Shown here one piece after another: positions 52,737 through 60,554 of a DNA stretch of 64,000 nucleotides. The notes under the pieces were generated by a model. It had not been told where the DNA came from. It did no database searches and saw only the letters and a program-made list of their open reading frames with translations. A program made the position numbers and the translations under genes. Source of the stretch: VFMC01 sp046331225 (GTDB taxonomy: Bacteria; Actinomycetota; Acidimicrobiia; Acidimicrobiales; Ilumatobacteraceae); NCBI GenBank assembly GCA_046331225.1, contig JAXLRF010000007.1:1-64000 (forward strand). The letters run 5' to 3'. The first letter of the stretch is position 1. Every line of letters starts with the position of its first letter.

Positions 52737-54128
52737 GTGGCGACTCGATTCGTGATCATCGGCGGCGGACCGGCGGGCAACACCGCCGCCACCCACGCAG
52801 CTCGACTGGGCGCCGAGGTCACCCTCGTCGAGCGCGACGTCATCGGCGGCGCGGCGCACCTGTGGGACTGCATCCCCAGCAAGACCATGATCGCCACCGG
52901 CGGTGCGATCGCCTTCACCCGCCGCCTCGAGGGCATGGGCCTCGAGCAGCAGATGCCCGAGGTCGACGTCGACGCCCTCACCGAGCGCATCGAGAGCATC
53001 AAGAACCGGTTGCAGCGCGGCACCACCAACCTGCTCACCAGCCAGGGCGTCCACCTCGTGCACGGCTCGGCGCGCATGCTGTCGCCGCACGACGTCGAGA
53101 TCACCGAGACCGCCGCCGACGGCACCACGAGCACGCGCACCATCACGGCGGACGCCGTGCTGATCGCCACCGGCACCCGGCCGCGCATCCCCGAGTGGTG
53201 CCTGCCCGACGGCGAGCGGGTGCTCACCACCCGCGACTGCTACCCGCCCAAGGTGTTCCCCGAGAGCGTCACCGTCGTGGGCTCCGGCGTCACCGGCGTC
53301 GAGTTCGTCCACATGTTCAGCTCGTTCGGCGCGAAGGTCACCCTGGTCGTCAGCCGCCAGCAGGTGCTGCCGAGCAAGGATCCCGAGGTCGCGGCCGTGC
53401 TCGAGGACGACTTCCTGCGCCGCGGCGTGCAGCTGCTGAAGGGGGCGCGAGCCACCGCGATCGACCGGGTGGCCGACCCCGACGGCAAGGAAGAGGTCGT
53501 GGTCCGGTGCGACGACGGTCGCGTGGTGCGCAGCTCGCACGCCGTGCTCGCGATCGGTTCGGTGCCGAACACCGACGGGCTCGGACTCGAGGCCGCCGGC
53601 GTCGAGCTCGACGGTGGCGGGTACGTCACGATCAACCGGCACTGCCAGAGCAACGTCGGCCACATCTACGCGGCCGGCGACATCAGCGGCAAGTTGCCGC
53701 TGTCGAGCGTCGCCAGCATGCAGGGCCGCAAGGTCGCCGAGCACGTGATGGGTCTGCAGAAGGTGGCCCACCGCCACCTCGACTACGACAAGGCTGCGAG
53801 CGCGATCTTCACCGAGCCCGAGATCGCCGACGTGGGCCTGGCCGAGGCGGACGCGTTCGCCGTCGGCCGCAAGATCCGTGTCACCAAGGTGCCGTTCAGC
53901 TCGACGCCGAAGGCGCTCATCAACAACGACTGGCGCGGGTTCGTCAAGATCATCTCCGACCCGGCGACCGGTGTGGTGCTCGGCGGGTCGATCGTCGGTC
54001 GTCACGCGGCCGAGCTGATCAGCGTGATCGCGCTCGCGGTCACCGCCAACCTCAAGGTCACCGACATCGTCGAGAGCCTGCTCGTGCATCCCGCGCTCGC
54101 CGAGGCGCTCGCCGAAGCCGCGGAGTGA
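52737..54128 (+). CDS. lpdA: LpdA-type NAD(P)H quinone reductase (flavoprotein disulfide reductase family)
   Basis: 463 residues with the fold of dihydrolipoyl dehydrogenase: FAD site IIGGGPAGNTAATHAARLG, NAD site TVVGSGVTGVEFVHMFSSFG, FAD site GHIYAAGDISGKLPL. The redox-active CxxxxC is reduced to one Cys: the motif reads GGAAHLWDCIPSKT with Ala40 in place of the first Cys and Cys45 kept, as in M. tuberculosis LpdA, which reduces quinones rather than lipoamide. Start GTG at 52737 from TAGCCT 7 nt upstream. Confidence 0.92.
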   Translation: MATRFVIIGGGPAGNTAATHAARLGAEVTLVERDVIGGAAHLWDCIPSKTMIATGGAIAFTRRLEGMGLEQQMPEVDVDALTERIESIKNRLQRGTTNLLTSQGVHLVHGSARMLSPHDVEITETAADGTTSTRTITADAVLIATGTRPRIPEWCLPDGERVLTTRDCYPPKVFPESVTVVGSGVTGVEFVHMFSSFGAKVTLVVSRQQVLPSKDPEVAAVLEDDFLRRGVQLLKGARATAIDRVADPDGKEEVVVRCDDGRVVRSSHAVLAIGSVPNTDGLGLEAAGVELDGGGYVTINRHCQSNVGHIYAAGDISGKLPLSSVASMQGRKVAEHVMGLQKVAHRHLDYDKAASAIFTEPEIADVGLAEADAFAVGRKIRVTKVPFSSTPKALINNDWRGFVKIISDPATGVVLGGSIVGRHAAELISVIALAVTANLKVTDIVESLLVHPALAEALAEAAE

Positions 54129-54132
54129 CCGC

Positions 54133-54606
54133 TTGATCCCCAGCGACGACCGAACGACGGCGATCCCGTCCGGGGGTGTCCTCGCGCCGATCGGTCGACG
54201 CGCGCTCGGCGCGATCATCGACCAGGTGCTCGTGCTGGTGCCGGTGGCGATCGGGGTGCTCGTGAGTGGCTACGAGCCGGGGACGAGCCTCACCGACGAG
54301 AGCCTGCTCTGGCTGAACGCGATCTCGGTCGGGGTCGGGTTCGCGTACGAGGCGGTGATGATCGGGATCCTCGGGCGCACCGTCGGCAAGATCGCGACCG
54401 GCACGCGTGTGGTGAGCGCCACGACCGGTGGACGGGTGGGCTGGTTCGCTGCCGTGCAGCGAGCGATCGTCCCCGCCGTCGCGGCCGCCGTGCCGGAGGC
54501 CGGGATCCTCTTCAGCGCCGTGGTGTATGGCATGGCCGCCTTCGGCCCGCTGCGCCAGGGTCTGCACGACCGTGCCGCCGGCACCGTCGTGATCATGTCC
54601 CGCTGA
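54133..54606 (+). CDS. RDD family membrane protein
   Basis: 157 residues with three or four helices. RDD signature RRALGAIIDQVLVLVPVAIGVL near the start (the Arg...Asp spacing of the family) and LGRTVGKIATGTRVVS. RDD proteins are transporters or anchors of uncertain role. TTG start at 54133 with GGAG 7 nt upstream; it lies 4 bp after the lpdA stop, so they are probably co-transcribed. Confidence 0.85.
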   Translation: MIPSDDRTTAIPSGGVLAPIGRRALGAIIDQVLVLVPVAIGVLVSGYEPGTSLTDESLLWLNAISVGVGFAYEAVMIGILGRTVGKIATGTRVVSATTGGRVGWFAAVQRAIVPAVAAAVPEAGILFSAVVYGMAAFGPLRQGLHDRAAGTVVIMSR

Positions 54607-54796
54607 CCGTGGGTTCGGCCGTTCTCGTCCCTCTGGCGTACTGCTGAGCGGTACGTGGCAGGGACATGAACAGGATCGGCCGAGTTTCCGGGCGGTGCTG
54701 GTCCGGTGCGGCGTCAGGAGAGTCGGTGGTCGTGCGGCAGGCTCGGCCGGGCGTCTGCTCCCACGGATGGTCGTGGACGACCACCACAGGGATCGG
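54607..54796. other. Intergenic gap between convergent genes
   Basis: 190 bp between the RDD gene and the acyltransferase-carrier gene. Only a weak imperfect inverted repeat (CCCTctggcGTAC ... GTACgtggcAGGG) is visible, and no credible small gene. Confidence 0.5.
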
Positions 54797-55783
54797 TCAG
54801 CGGCGGGCGGGGATGCGGCGGGTCGAGCCGCGGTCGCGGGCGGCTTGCATCGAGGGCAGCGACACGTGCGCCTGGCCGCCGGTGTAGTGCTCGACAAGCG
54901 CCACCACGGTGGGGTGCGCGAACACGTCGAGCGGGTGCGTCGCGAGTCCGAACCGCTCGCGCAGGTGGTGCGACAGCTTCACGGCGCTGACCGACGTGCC
55001 GCCCAGGTCGAAGAAGTTGGCGCCGCGTGGCGCGTCCGACAGCGACAGCAGCTCGCACACCACGGCGGCGATCGCCGTCTCGAGCGCACCGGGGTCGAGA
55101 TGCGGCCGGGCGTCGGCGTCCGGGCTCGACGACGACAGCACGGCCGGCACGCCGATGGCGGTCGCGTCGGCCGGCACGTCGTCGATCACCAACGTGTTCG
55201 CCGCGATCGTGGCGCCGTCGCCCACCCGAACGTCCGGAAGCACCGTCGCGTTCGACCCGACGTACACGTGGTCGCCGAGCAGCACGCGCGCGTTGACGAC
55301 GGCGTTGGGTGCGATCACACACCCGCGTCCGACGTGCGAGCCGTGACCGACCACCGCGCCGACCAGCGCGACCGAACCGGGCCCGAACTCGCACTCCGCC
55401 CCGATCCACGCCTGCGGGTACACGGTCACCTCACGCGCATCGAGTTCGTCGGCCGGTACGTCGAGCGAGGTGCCGAGCAGGTCGACCGACGGGTGCACCA
55501 GCGACGCGAACGAAAGGCCGTACCCGGCGATCCGTTGCCGCGCCCGCTCGCGCCCGAGCGTGGTGCGCGTCACCAGGTTCACCACTCGGTCGAGCACCGG
55601 GTCGGCCGATGCCAGCACCTCGAACCCGCCGACCACCGGCACGCCGACCTTCTCGGTGCCGAGCCGCACCGGGTCGTCGTCGAGCAGCACGATCCGCTCG
55701 AAGCGCGGGCGCGCCCGCTCGACCTGCCGGGCGAGTCGGACGCCCTCACCGTTGCCGGCGCCGCAGAGGAACAGCGTGCGCAT
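54797..55783 (-). CDS. NeuD/PglD-type hexapeptide acyltransferase fused to a C-terminal carrier protein
   Basis: 328 residues. N-terminal Rossmann-like PglD domain (1-100, MRTLFLCGAG; VLLDDDPVRLG), a left-handed beta-helix (about 115-215) with His147/His150 in VGHGSH, then a flexible linker and a carrier domain (about 232-305) whose phosphopantetheine site is Ser264 in FFDLGGTSVSAVKL. The first two parts acetylate amino-sugars in sialic or legionaminic acid and glycan pathways; the carrier fused to them would hold the acyl group. Follows the radical SAM gene after 4 bp, so one operon. No adenylation or ligase partner is in the window. Confidence 0.85.
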   Translation of the reverse strand: MRTLFLCGAGNGEGVRLARQVERARPRFERIVLLDDDPVRLGTEKVGVPVVGGFEVLASADPVLDRVVNLVTRTTLGRERARQRIAGYGLSFASLVHPSVDLLGTSLDVPADELDAREVTVYPQAWIGAECEFGPGSVALVGAVVGHGSHVGRGCVIAPNAVVNARVLLGDHVYVGSNATVLPDVRVGDGATIAANTLVIDDVPADATAIGVPAVLSSSSPDADARPHLDPGALETAIAAVVCELLSLSDAPRGANFFDLGGTSVSAVKLSHHLRERFGLATHPLDVFAHPTVVALVEHYTGGQAHVSLPSMQAARDRGSTRRIPARR

Positions 55784-55787
55784 GGCG

Positions 55788-56759
55788 TCAGTGCCGCGTG
55801 AGCTCGAGCCGCTGGTAGGTGGGCTCGACCGGCACCGCACGCGCCGGTCGCAACCGCTCGGCGGCGCCGGTCATCCAGTCGGTGCAGGTGTGGCACCGCT
55901 CGGGCAGCTCGTCGAAGCGCCGTTCCAGGTGCAGGTCGCGATACGCACCCAGCCGTCCCCACAGTTCGGCCACCGAGTGCTGCCACACGTTGCCGACCCC
56001 CTCGTCACCCTCGGTGTCGCCGGGGCAGCGCGGCACGCGGCCGTCCCAGAACACGTGCATCATCGTGATCGCCCACGGGCACGGGATCCGGTTGACGTCG
56101 GTCGTGTCGTACCCGGCGTCGCGCTGGCCGCCCCAGCTCAGCTGGCGGCGCACCTTGACGACGGCGTTGCGGGCCAGCCAGAACGCCGTGTACTCGTCGA
56201 CCTCGTGGGCGTTGTCGTCCATCACGATGAACTGCACCTGGATCGCGAGGTCGCTGCGCTGGCGGTCGCGCGTGGCCAGCAGCCGCTCGACGTTGCCGTA
56301 GACGACGTCGCGGTCGGCGCCGACGCGGTTGGCCTCGAACGACTCCTTCGAGAAGCCGTCGATGCCGAACACGATCAGATGTGCGCCGCTGTCGAGGATC
56401 GCCTGGTCGAGCTCGGGCGTGAGCAGCATCCCGTTCGTGTTGATGTTGAGCGACTGCAGCCCGATCGAGCGCCCGTACTGCAGACACCGGACGAGCAGCT
56501 CCGGTTCGAGCAGCGGCTCACCGCAGAAGGAGAACCAGCACTCGGTGTGCGGCGCGACCGCGGCGATCTCGTCGGCGCACTTCTGCCACAGCGGGAAGGG
56601 CATCACGCCCTTGGGCCGCTTCATGTCGGGGTGGTGGCACATCGAGCACGCCAGGTTGCAGTCGGCGCACAGCTCGACCGCGAACTTCTTCGGGAAGGCG
56701 AACCGTTCGAGCGTCGAGGCCAGACGCTCGAGGTCGTCGTGCTGCTCCAGGTCGGACAT
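55788..56759 (-). CDS. Radical SAM/SPASM-type enzyme
   Basis: 323 residues. Radical SAM cluster CxxxCxxC with Cys34, Cys38 and Cys41 (DCNLACSMC) and a C-terminal SPASM/twitch-like set of four cysteines C227, C245, C289 and C292 (CPWAITMM; RCPGDTEG; CHTC) for an auxiliary cluster. Probably carries out a radical oxidation, epimerisation or crosslink on a sugar, amino acid or peptide. ATG at 56759 has GGAGGGACCGAC upstream, a clear ribosome binding site. First gene of the two-gene unit with the acyltransferase-carrier fusion. Confidence 0.87.
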   Translation of the reverse strand: MSDLEQHDDLERLASTLERFAFPKKFAVELCADCNLACSMCHHPDMKRPKGVMPFPLWQKCADEIAAVAPHTECWFSFCGEPLLEPELLVRCLQYGRSIGLQSLNINTNGMLLTPELDQAILDSGAHLIVFGIDGFSKESFEANRVGADRDVVYGNVERLLATRDRQRSDLAIQVQFIVMDDNAHEVDEYTAFWLARNAVVKVRRQLSWGGQRDAGYDTTDVNRIPCPWAITMMHVFWDGRVPRCPGDTEGDEGVGNVWQHSVAELWGRLGAYRDLHLERRFDELPERCHTCTDWMTGAAERLRPARAVPVEPTYQRLELTRH

Positions 56760-56902
56760 GTCGGTCCCTCCGTCCTGCGGCGGTCGGGGCCGAACCCGCT
56801 CCGACCGGGTGCACCGCCGCACTCGAACCTGAGCGCCAGCTTCGACCCACGACGTGGCCGGCTGCAGGGCCGAAGGTCCCCGCGCCTCAGCGATGGTCCG
56901 AA

Positions 56903-56978
56903 CGGCCCATCCCGATCCGCCCCGGACGCGACGACGCGGGACGGCAGCGCCCGGCGTGGGCGTGCGCGTCCCGCGTCG
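56903..56978. repeat. Dispersed intergenic hairpin, family B copy 3 with an inverted fragment (probable terminator)
   Basis: Perfect 12-bp stem CGACGCGGGACG (56932-56943)/CGTCCCGCGTCG (56967-56978) with the GCGCCCGG core of family B. The fragment CGGCCCATCCCG at 56903-56914 matches the reverse complement of the family core. The hairpin starts 5 bp after the accA stop. Confidence 0.65.
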
Positions 56979-56983
56979 GAGGG

Positions 56984-58750
56984 TCAGCCGATGACGACGA
57001 CCACGTCGCCGCTGCCGACGGTGTCGCCCTGCTTGACCTTGATCTCCTTCACCGTGCCGGCCTTCTCGGCGGTGATCTGGTTCTCCATCTTCATCGCCTC
57101 GAGCACGACGACGGCCTGACCGACCTCGACCTGCTGGCCGACCTCGACCAGGACCTTCACGATCGTGCCCTGCATCGGTACCTCGACGTTGCCCGAGCCG
57201 GCCGCACCGCCGCCGCCGCTGCCGCCCGACGCGCGGGCGGGCTTCTTCGCGGCCTTGGCCGGACCGGCCGCCACCATCGGTGTGTCGGGCACCCACATCT
57301 TGACGTCGAAGCGCTTGCCGTTGACCTCGACCGTGGTGGTGCGCTGCACCAGCGGATCCTCGCCCTCGCCGGCCGCGGGAGGCTTCGGTGCCTCGACGCC
57401 CGACAGGTCGAGCACCTCCTCGACCCACTTGGTCGAGTGCTGCATCGCCTGGAAGTCGGGGTGCTTCAGGATCGCGAGGTCGGCCGGAATGGTGGTGGCC
57501 ACACCCTCGATCTCCATCTCCTCGAGCGCACGGATCGTGCGAGCGATCGCCGTCGGGCGGTCCTTGCCCCACACGATGAGCTTGCCGACGAGGTTGTCGT
57601 AGTACTGGCTCACCGTGTCGCCGGGCATGTAGCCGGCGTCGAAGCGCACACCGAAGCCGTCGGGCACGACGAGCTTGGTGATCGTGCCGGGCGACGGCAG
57701 GAACTTGCCGCCGGCCGGGTTCTCCGCGTTGATGCGCACCTCGATGCCGTGGCCACGGCGCAGCGCGGTGACCTCGTCCTGCGTCATCGGCAGCGGCTCG
57801 CCGCTCGCGACGCGGATCTGCCACTCGACGAGGTCGATGCCGGTGATGACCTCGCTGACCGGGTGCTCGACCTGGAGGCGGGTGTTCATCTCGAGGAAGA
57901 AGAACTCGCCGTCCTGGTAGATGAACTCGACGGTGCCGGCGTTGAAGTAGCCCACCGCCTTGGCGGCCTTGATCGCCGCCTCGCCCATGGCCTCCTCGAT
58001 GCCGTCGGCCATGCCGTAGCTGGGGGCCTCCTCGATGAGCTTCTGGTGACGGCGCTGGGCCGAGCAGTCGCGGGTGCTGACCCACACGTAGTTGCCGTGC
58101 TGGTCGCCGACGAGCTGCACCTCGACGTGGCGCGGCCAGGTGAGGTAGCGCTCGATGTAGATCTCGTCACGGCCGAAGAACGCCTTCGACTCGCGCTTGG
58201 CCGAGTCCATCGCGTCCTGCACCTCGTCGGCCGAACGCACCACCTTCATGCCGCGACCGCCACCGCCGAAGGCGGCCTTGATCGCGATCGGGTAGCCGAA
58301 CTCGGCGCCGAAGGCGAGGATCTCGTCGGCCGTGTTCACGAACTCGGTCGTGCCGGGCACGATCGGGGCGCCGCCGCGCAGCGCCGCCTTGCGCGAACTC
58401 ACCTTGTCGCCCATCTCGTCGATCGCCGCGGGCGGCGGGCCGATGAAGGCCACGCCCCGCTCGGTGATCGCCCGGGCGAAGTCGGCGTTCTCGGAGAAGA
58501 AGCCGTAGCCAGGGTGCACACCGTCGGCACCGCTCTGCTCGATGGCGTTCAGGATCGCCTCGGTGTTGAGGTAGCTCTCGGCCGCCGTCTGGCCGCCGAG
58601 GGCGTACGCCTCGTCGGCGAGGCGCACGTGGAGCGAGTCGCGATCGAGCTCGCTGTACACGGCGACGGTCTTGATTCCGAGCTCGCGAGCGGCCCGGATG
58701 ACACGGACGGCGATCTCTCCACGGTTGGCGATCAGGATCTTCTGCAGCAC
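56984..58750 (-). CDS. accA: Acetyl/propionyl-CoA carboxylase alpha subunit (biotin carboxylase plus biotin carrier)
   Basis: 588 residues. Biotin carboxylase part (1-450): ILIANRGEIAVRV, HPGYGFFSENADFA, AFGGGGRGMKVV (ATP-grasp glycine loop), EMNTRLQVEHPVSE. A linker, then a biotinyl domain with the attachment Lys554 in EAMKMEN. It carboxylates biotin, which a beta subunit (not in the window) uses to make malonyl- or methylmalonyl-CoA. GTG at 58750 has CAGTAT 8 nt upstream, overlapping the -10 of the divergent birA. Confidence 0.96.
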   Translation of the reverse strand: MLQKILIANRGEIAVRVIRAARELGIKTVAVYSELDRDSLHVRLADEAYALGGQTAAESYLNTEAILNAIEQSGADGVHPGYGFFSENADFARAITERGVAFIGPPPAAIDEMGDKVSSRKAALRGGAPIVPGTTEFVNTADEILAFGAEFGYPIAIKAAFGGGGRGMKVVRSADEVQDAMDSAKRESKAFFGRDEIYIERYLTWPRHVEVQLVGDQHGNYVWVSTRDCSAQRRHQKLIEEAPSYGMADGIEEAMGEAAIKAAKAVGYFNAGTVEFIYQDGEFFFLEMNTRLQVEHPVSEVITGIDLVEWQIRVASGEPLPMTQDEVTALRRGHGIEVRINAENPAGGKFLPSPGTITKLVVPDGFGVRFDAGYMPGDTVSQYYDNLVGKLIVWGKDRPTAIARTIRALEEMEIEGVATTIPADLAILKHPDFQAMQHSTKWVEEVLDLSGVEAPKPPAAGEGEDPLVQRTTTVEVNGKRFDVKMWVPDTPMVAAGPAKAAKKPARASGGSGGGGAAGSGNVEVPMQGTIVKVLVEVGQQVEVGQAVVVLEAMKMENQITAEKAGTVKEIKVKQGDTVGSGDVVVVIG

Positions 58751-58757
58751 GGTTGGC

Positions 58758-58764
58758 AATACTG
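58758..58764. promoter_or_regulatory. Overlapping divergent -10 elements, accA and birA
   Basis: Plus strand AATACT (58758-58763) lies 6 nt before the birA ATG, and minus strand CAGTAT (58759-58764) lies 8 nt before the accA GTG. Only 19 bp lie between the two start codons. The hexamers fit -A---T, not TANNNT, so this is weaker than the other two. Confidence 0.45.
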
Positions 58765-58769
58765 GCCGA

Positions 58770-59465
58770 ATGGGAGACACCGGTGCCACCTGGCTGGTCG
58801 ACGTGGTCGACGAGACCGGCAGCACCAACACCGATCTGCTGGCCGCCGCGGCGGCCGGTGCCCCCGATCGCAGCGTGCTGGCGGCCCGCCACCAGACCGC
58901 CGGGCGGGGTCGGCTCGACCGGCGCTGGGACGCCCCGCCGGGCAGCAACCTGCTCGTCTCGCTGCTGTTCCGCCGGCTGCCCGAGCACCCGCACGAGCTC
59001 ACCCAGCGCGTGGCGTTGGCCGCCGTCGACGCCGTCGCGCGAGTGGGCGGGGTGCACGCGACCCTGAAGTGGCCGAACGACCTGCTGGTCGACGGGGCCA
59101 AGCTCGCCGGGGTGCTCGCCCAGGCCGGCGTGGTCGACGGTCGGCTCGACCACGTGGTGGTCGGCATCGGGATCAACGTCGGGTGGGCGCCCGACGGCGG
59201 GGCGAAGGTGGGGGAGGGCATCGACCCGATGGACGTCCTGCGGGCGATGCTCGACGCCCACGACGCGTTGCCCGCCGACGTACACGAGCGCTACCGCGCC
59301 TCGCTCGCCACCCTCGGCCAGCGCGTGCGGATCGAACGGCCGGCCGACGTGCTCGAGGGGCGGGCGATCGACGTCGGCCGCGACGGGCGCCTCGCCGTGC
59401 TCGACGCGTGCGGCATCACCCACCACCTCGACACCGGCGACGTCGTGCACCTGCGCCCGGCCTGA
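58770..59465 (+). CDS. birA: Biotin--[acetyl-CoA-carboxylase] ligase
   Basis: 231 residues, monofunctional (no DNA-binding N-terminus). Family motifs: DETGSTNTDLL, AGRGRLDRRWDAPPGSNL (biotin/ATP loop GRGRxxRxW), LKWPNDLLV and GVLAQAG, then the small C-terminal domain. It attaches biotin to AccA Lys554 encoded by the divergent gene. Start ATG at 58770 from its position relative to AATACT. Confidence 0.93.
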   Translation: MGDTGATWLVDVVDETGSTNTDLLAAAAAGAPDRSVLAARHQTAGRGRLDRRWDAPPGSNLLVSLLFRRLPEHPHELTQRVALAAVDAVARVGGVHATLKWPNDLLVDGAKLAGVLAQAGVVDGRLDHVVVGIGINVGWAPDGGAKVGEGIDPMDVLRAMLDAHDALPADVHERYRASLATLGQRVRIERPADVLEGRAIDVGRDGRLAVLDACGITHHLDTGDVVHLRPA

Positions 59466-59489
59466 CGCCGTCGGCGCAGGGGCCCTCAC

Positions 59490-59495
59490 TACGCT
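59490..59495 (+). promoter_or_regulatory. -10 element (TACGCT) of LCP gene
   Basis: Ends 7 nt before the GTG at 59503, which supports that start. Confidence 0.45.
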
Positions 59496-59502
59496 CGACG
59501 GC

Positions 59503-60528
59503 GTGCTCACCACCCCTGCGCCCCCGGTCGCGCCCGCACCGGGCCGACGCCCCGGCCGCTTCGGCGTCACGGTGGTGCTCACCCTCGCGATCGCCGTCGC
59601 CGGCGCGGCGGGCACGCTGGTCTCGGCCCGATCGGCGGTCGATCGCGTCACCCGTGTCGACGGCGTGGCCGACGTGCTGAGCGCGCAGACCGGGTCGGTC
59701 GAGAACTACCTCCTGGTCGGCAGCGACAGCCGCGCCGGCAGCGACCCGAACTCGCCCGACTACGGCGGCATCGGCAGCACCGACGACGTGTCGGGCCCGC
59801 CGCGCAGCGACACGATGATGATCCTGCGGCGCGACACCGCCACCGGCGACGCCTCGCTGCTGTCGATCCCGCGCGACCTGTGGGTCGACATCCCCGGTCG
59901 CGGCAACCAGCGCATCAACGCCGCCTACAACGAGGGTCCGGCCGTGCTCGTCCAGACCGTGCAGTCGGCACTCGGCATCCCCGTCAACCACTACGTCGAG
60001 GTCGACTTCTTCGGGTTCAAGGACCTCGTCGACGCGATCGGCGGGGTCGAGATCTGCACGATGTACCCGATCCGCGACGAGAACACCGGCCTGTACGTCG
60101 CCGAGGGTGGGTGCTACCAGTTCGACGGGGTGCAGGCCCTCGCCTACGCCCGCAGCCGGCACTACGAGGAGTACCGCGACGGCGAATGGCACGAGGACCC
60201 CACGTCCGACCTCGGCCGCACCAAGCGCCAGCGCGAGTTCGTGAACATCGCGCTCACCACCGCGCTCGCCGAGGTGAAGGCCGACCCGTTCATCGCCGGC
60301 GACCTCGTCGAGGCGGCCGGATCCGCCGTCCGCATCGATGACGAACTCGATCTCTTCGCCGCCGCCGCATCGCTGCGCACCGCCGTCGGCGCCGGCCTCG
60401 CGTCGTACGCCCTGCCGGTGCGCGGTGAGACCATCGACGGCAACGCGGTGCTGATCCTCGAGGACTCGGCGCAGGGCCTCCTGGACTATTTCCGCGGCGA
60501 AGGACCTGCCCCTACACCTCCCGCCTGA
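59503..60528 (+). CDS. LytR-CpsA-Psr (LCP) family glycopolymer transferase
   Basis: 341 residues. Short cytoplasmic tail, one helix (about 22-43, FGVTVVLTLAIAVAGAAGTL), extracellular LCP domain: NYLLVGSDSR, RSDTMMILRRD, SIPRDLWVDIPGRG, RINAAYNEGP and AYARSRHYEEYRDGEWHEDPTSDLGRTKRQ. The conserved Arg and Asp residues of the family are present. LCP enzymes attach secondary glycopolymers (arabinogalactan, teichoic acid or similar) to peptidoglycan; here it stands next to the rhamnose genes. Confidence 0.92.
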   Translation: MLTTPAPPVAPAPGRRPGRFGVTVVLTLAIAVAGAAGTLVSARSAVDRVTRVDGVADVLSAQTGSVENYLLVGSDSRAGSDPNSPDYGGIGSTDDVSGPPRSDTMMILRRDTATGDASLLSIPRDLWVDIPGRGNQRINAAYNEGPAVLVQTVQSALGIPVNHYVEVDFFGFKDLVDAIGGVEICTMYPIRDENTGLYVAEGGCYQFDGVQALAYARSRHYEEYRDGEWHEDPTSDLGRTKRQREFVNIALTTALAEVKADPFIAGDLVEAAGSAVRIDDELDLFAAAASLRTAVGAGLASYALPVRGETIDGNAVLILEDSAQGLLDYFRGEGPAPTPPA

Positions 60529-60554
60529 CCTCAGCGGCCATACTGGTCGGCGCT

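Noticed and set aside
54593..54787. 64-codon frame in the gap at 54.6-54.8 kb
   Set aside because: Overlaps the end of the RDD gene, has unusual composition and no start signal.
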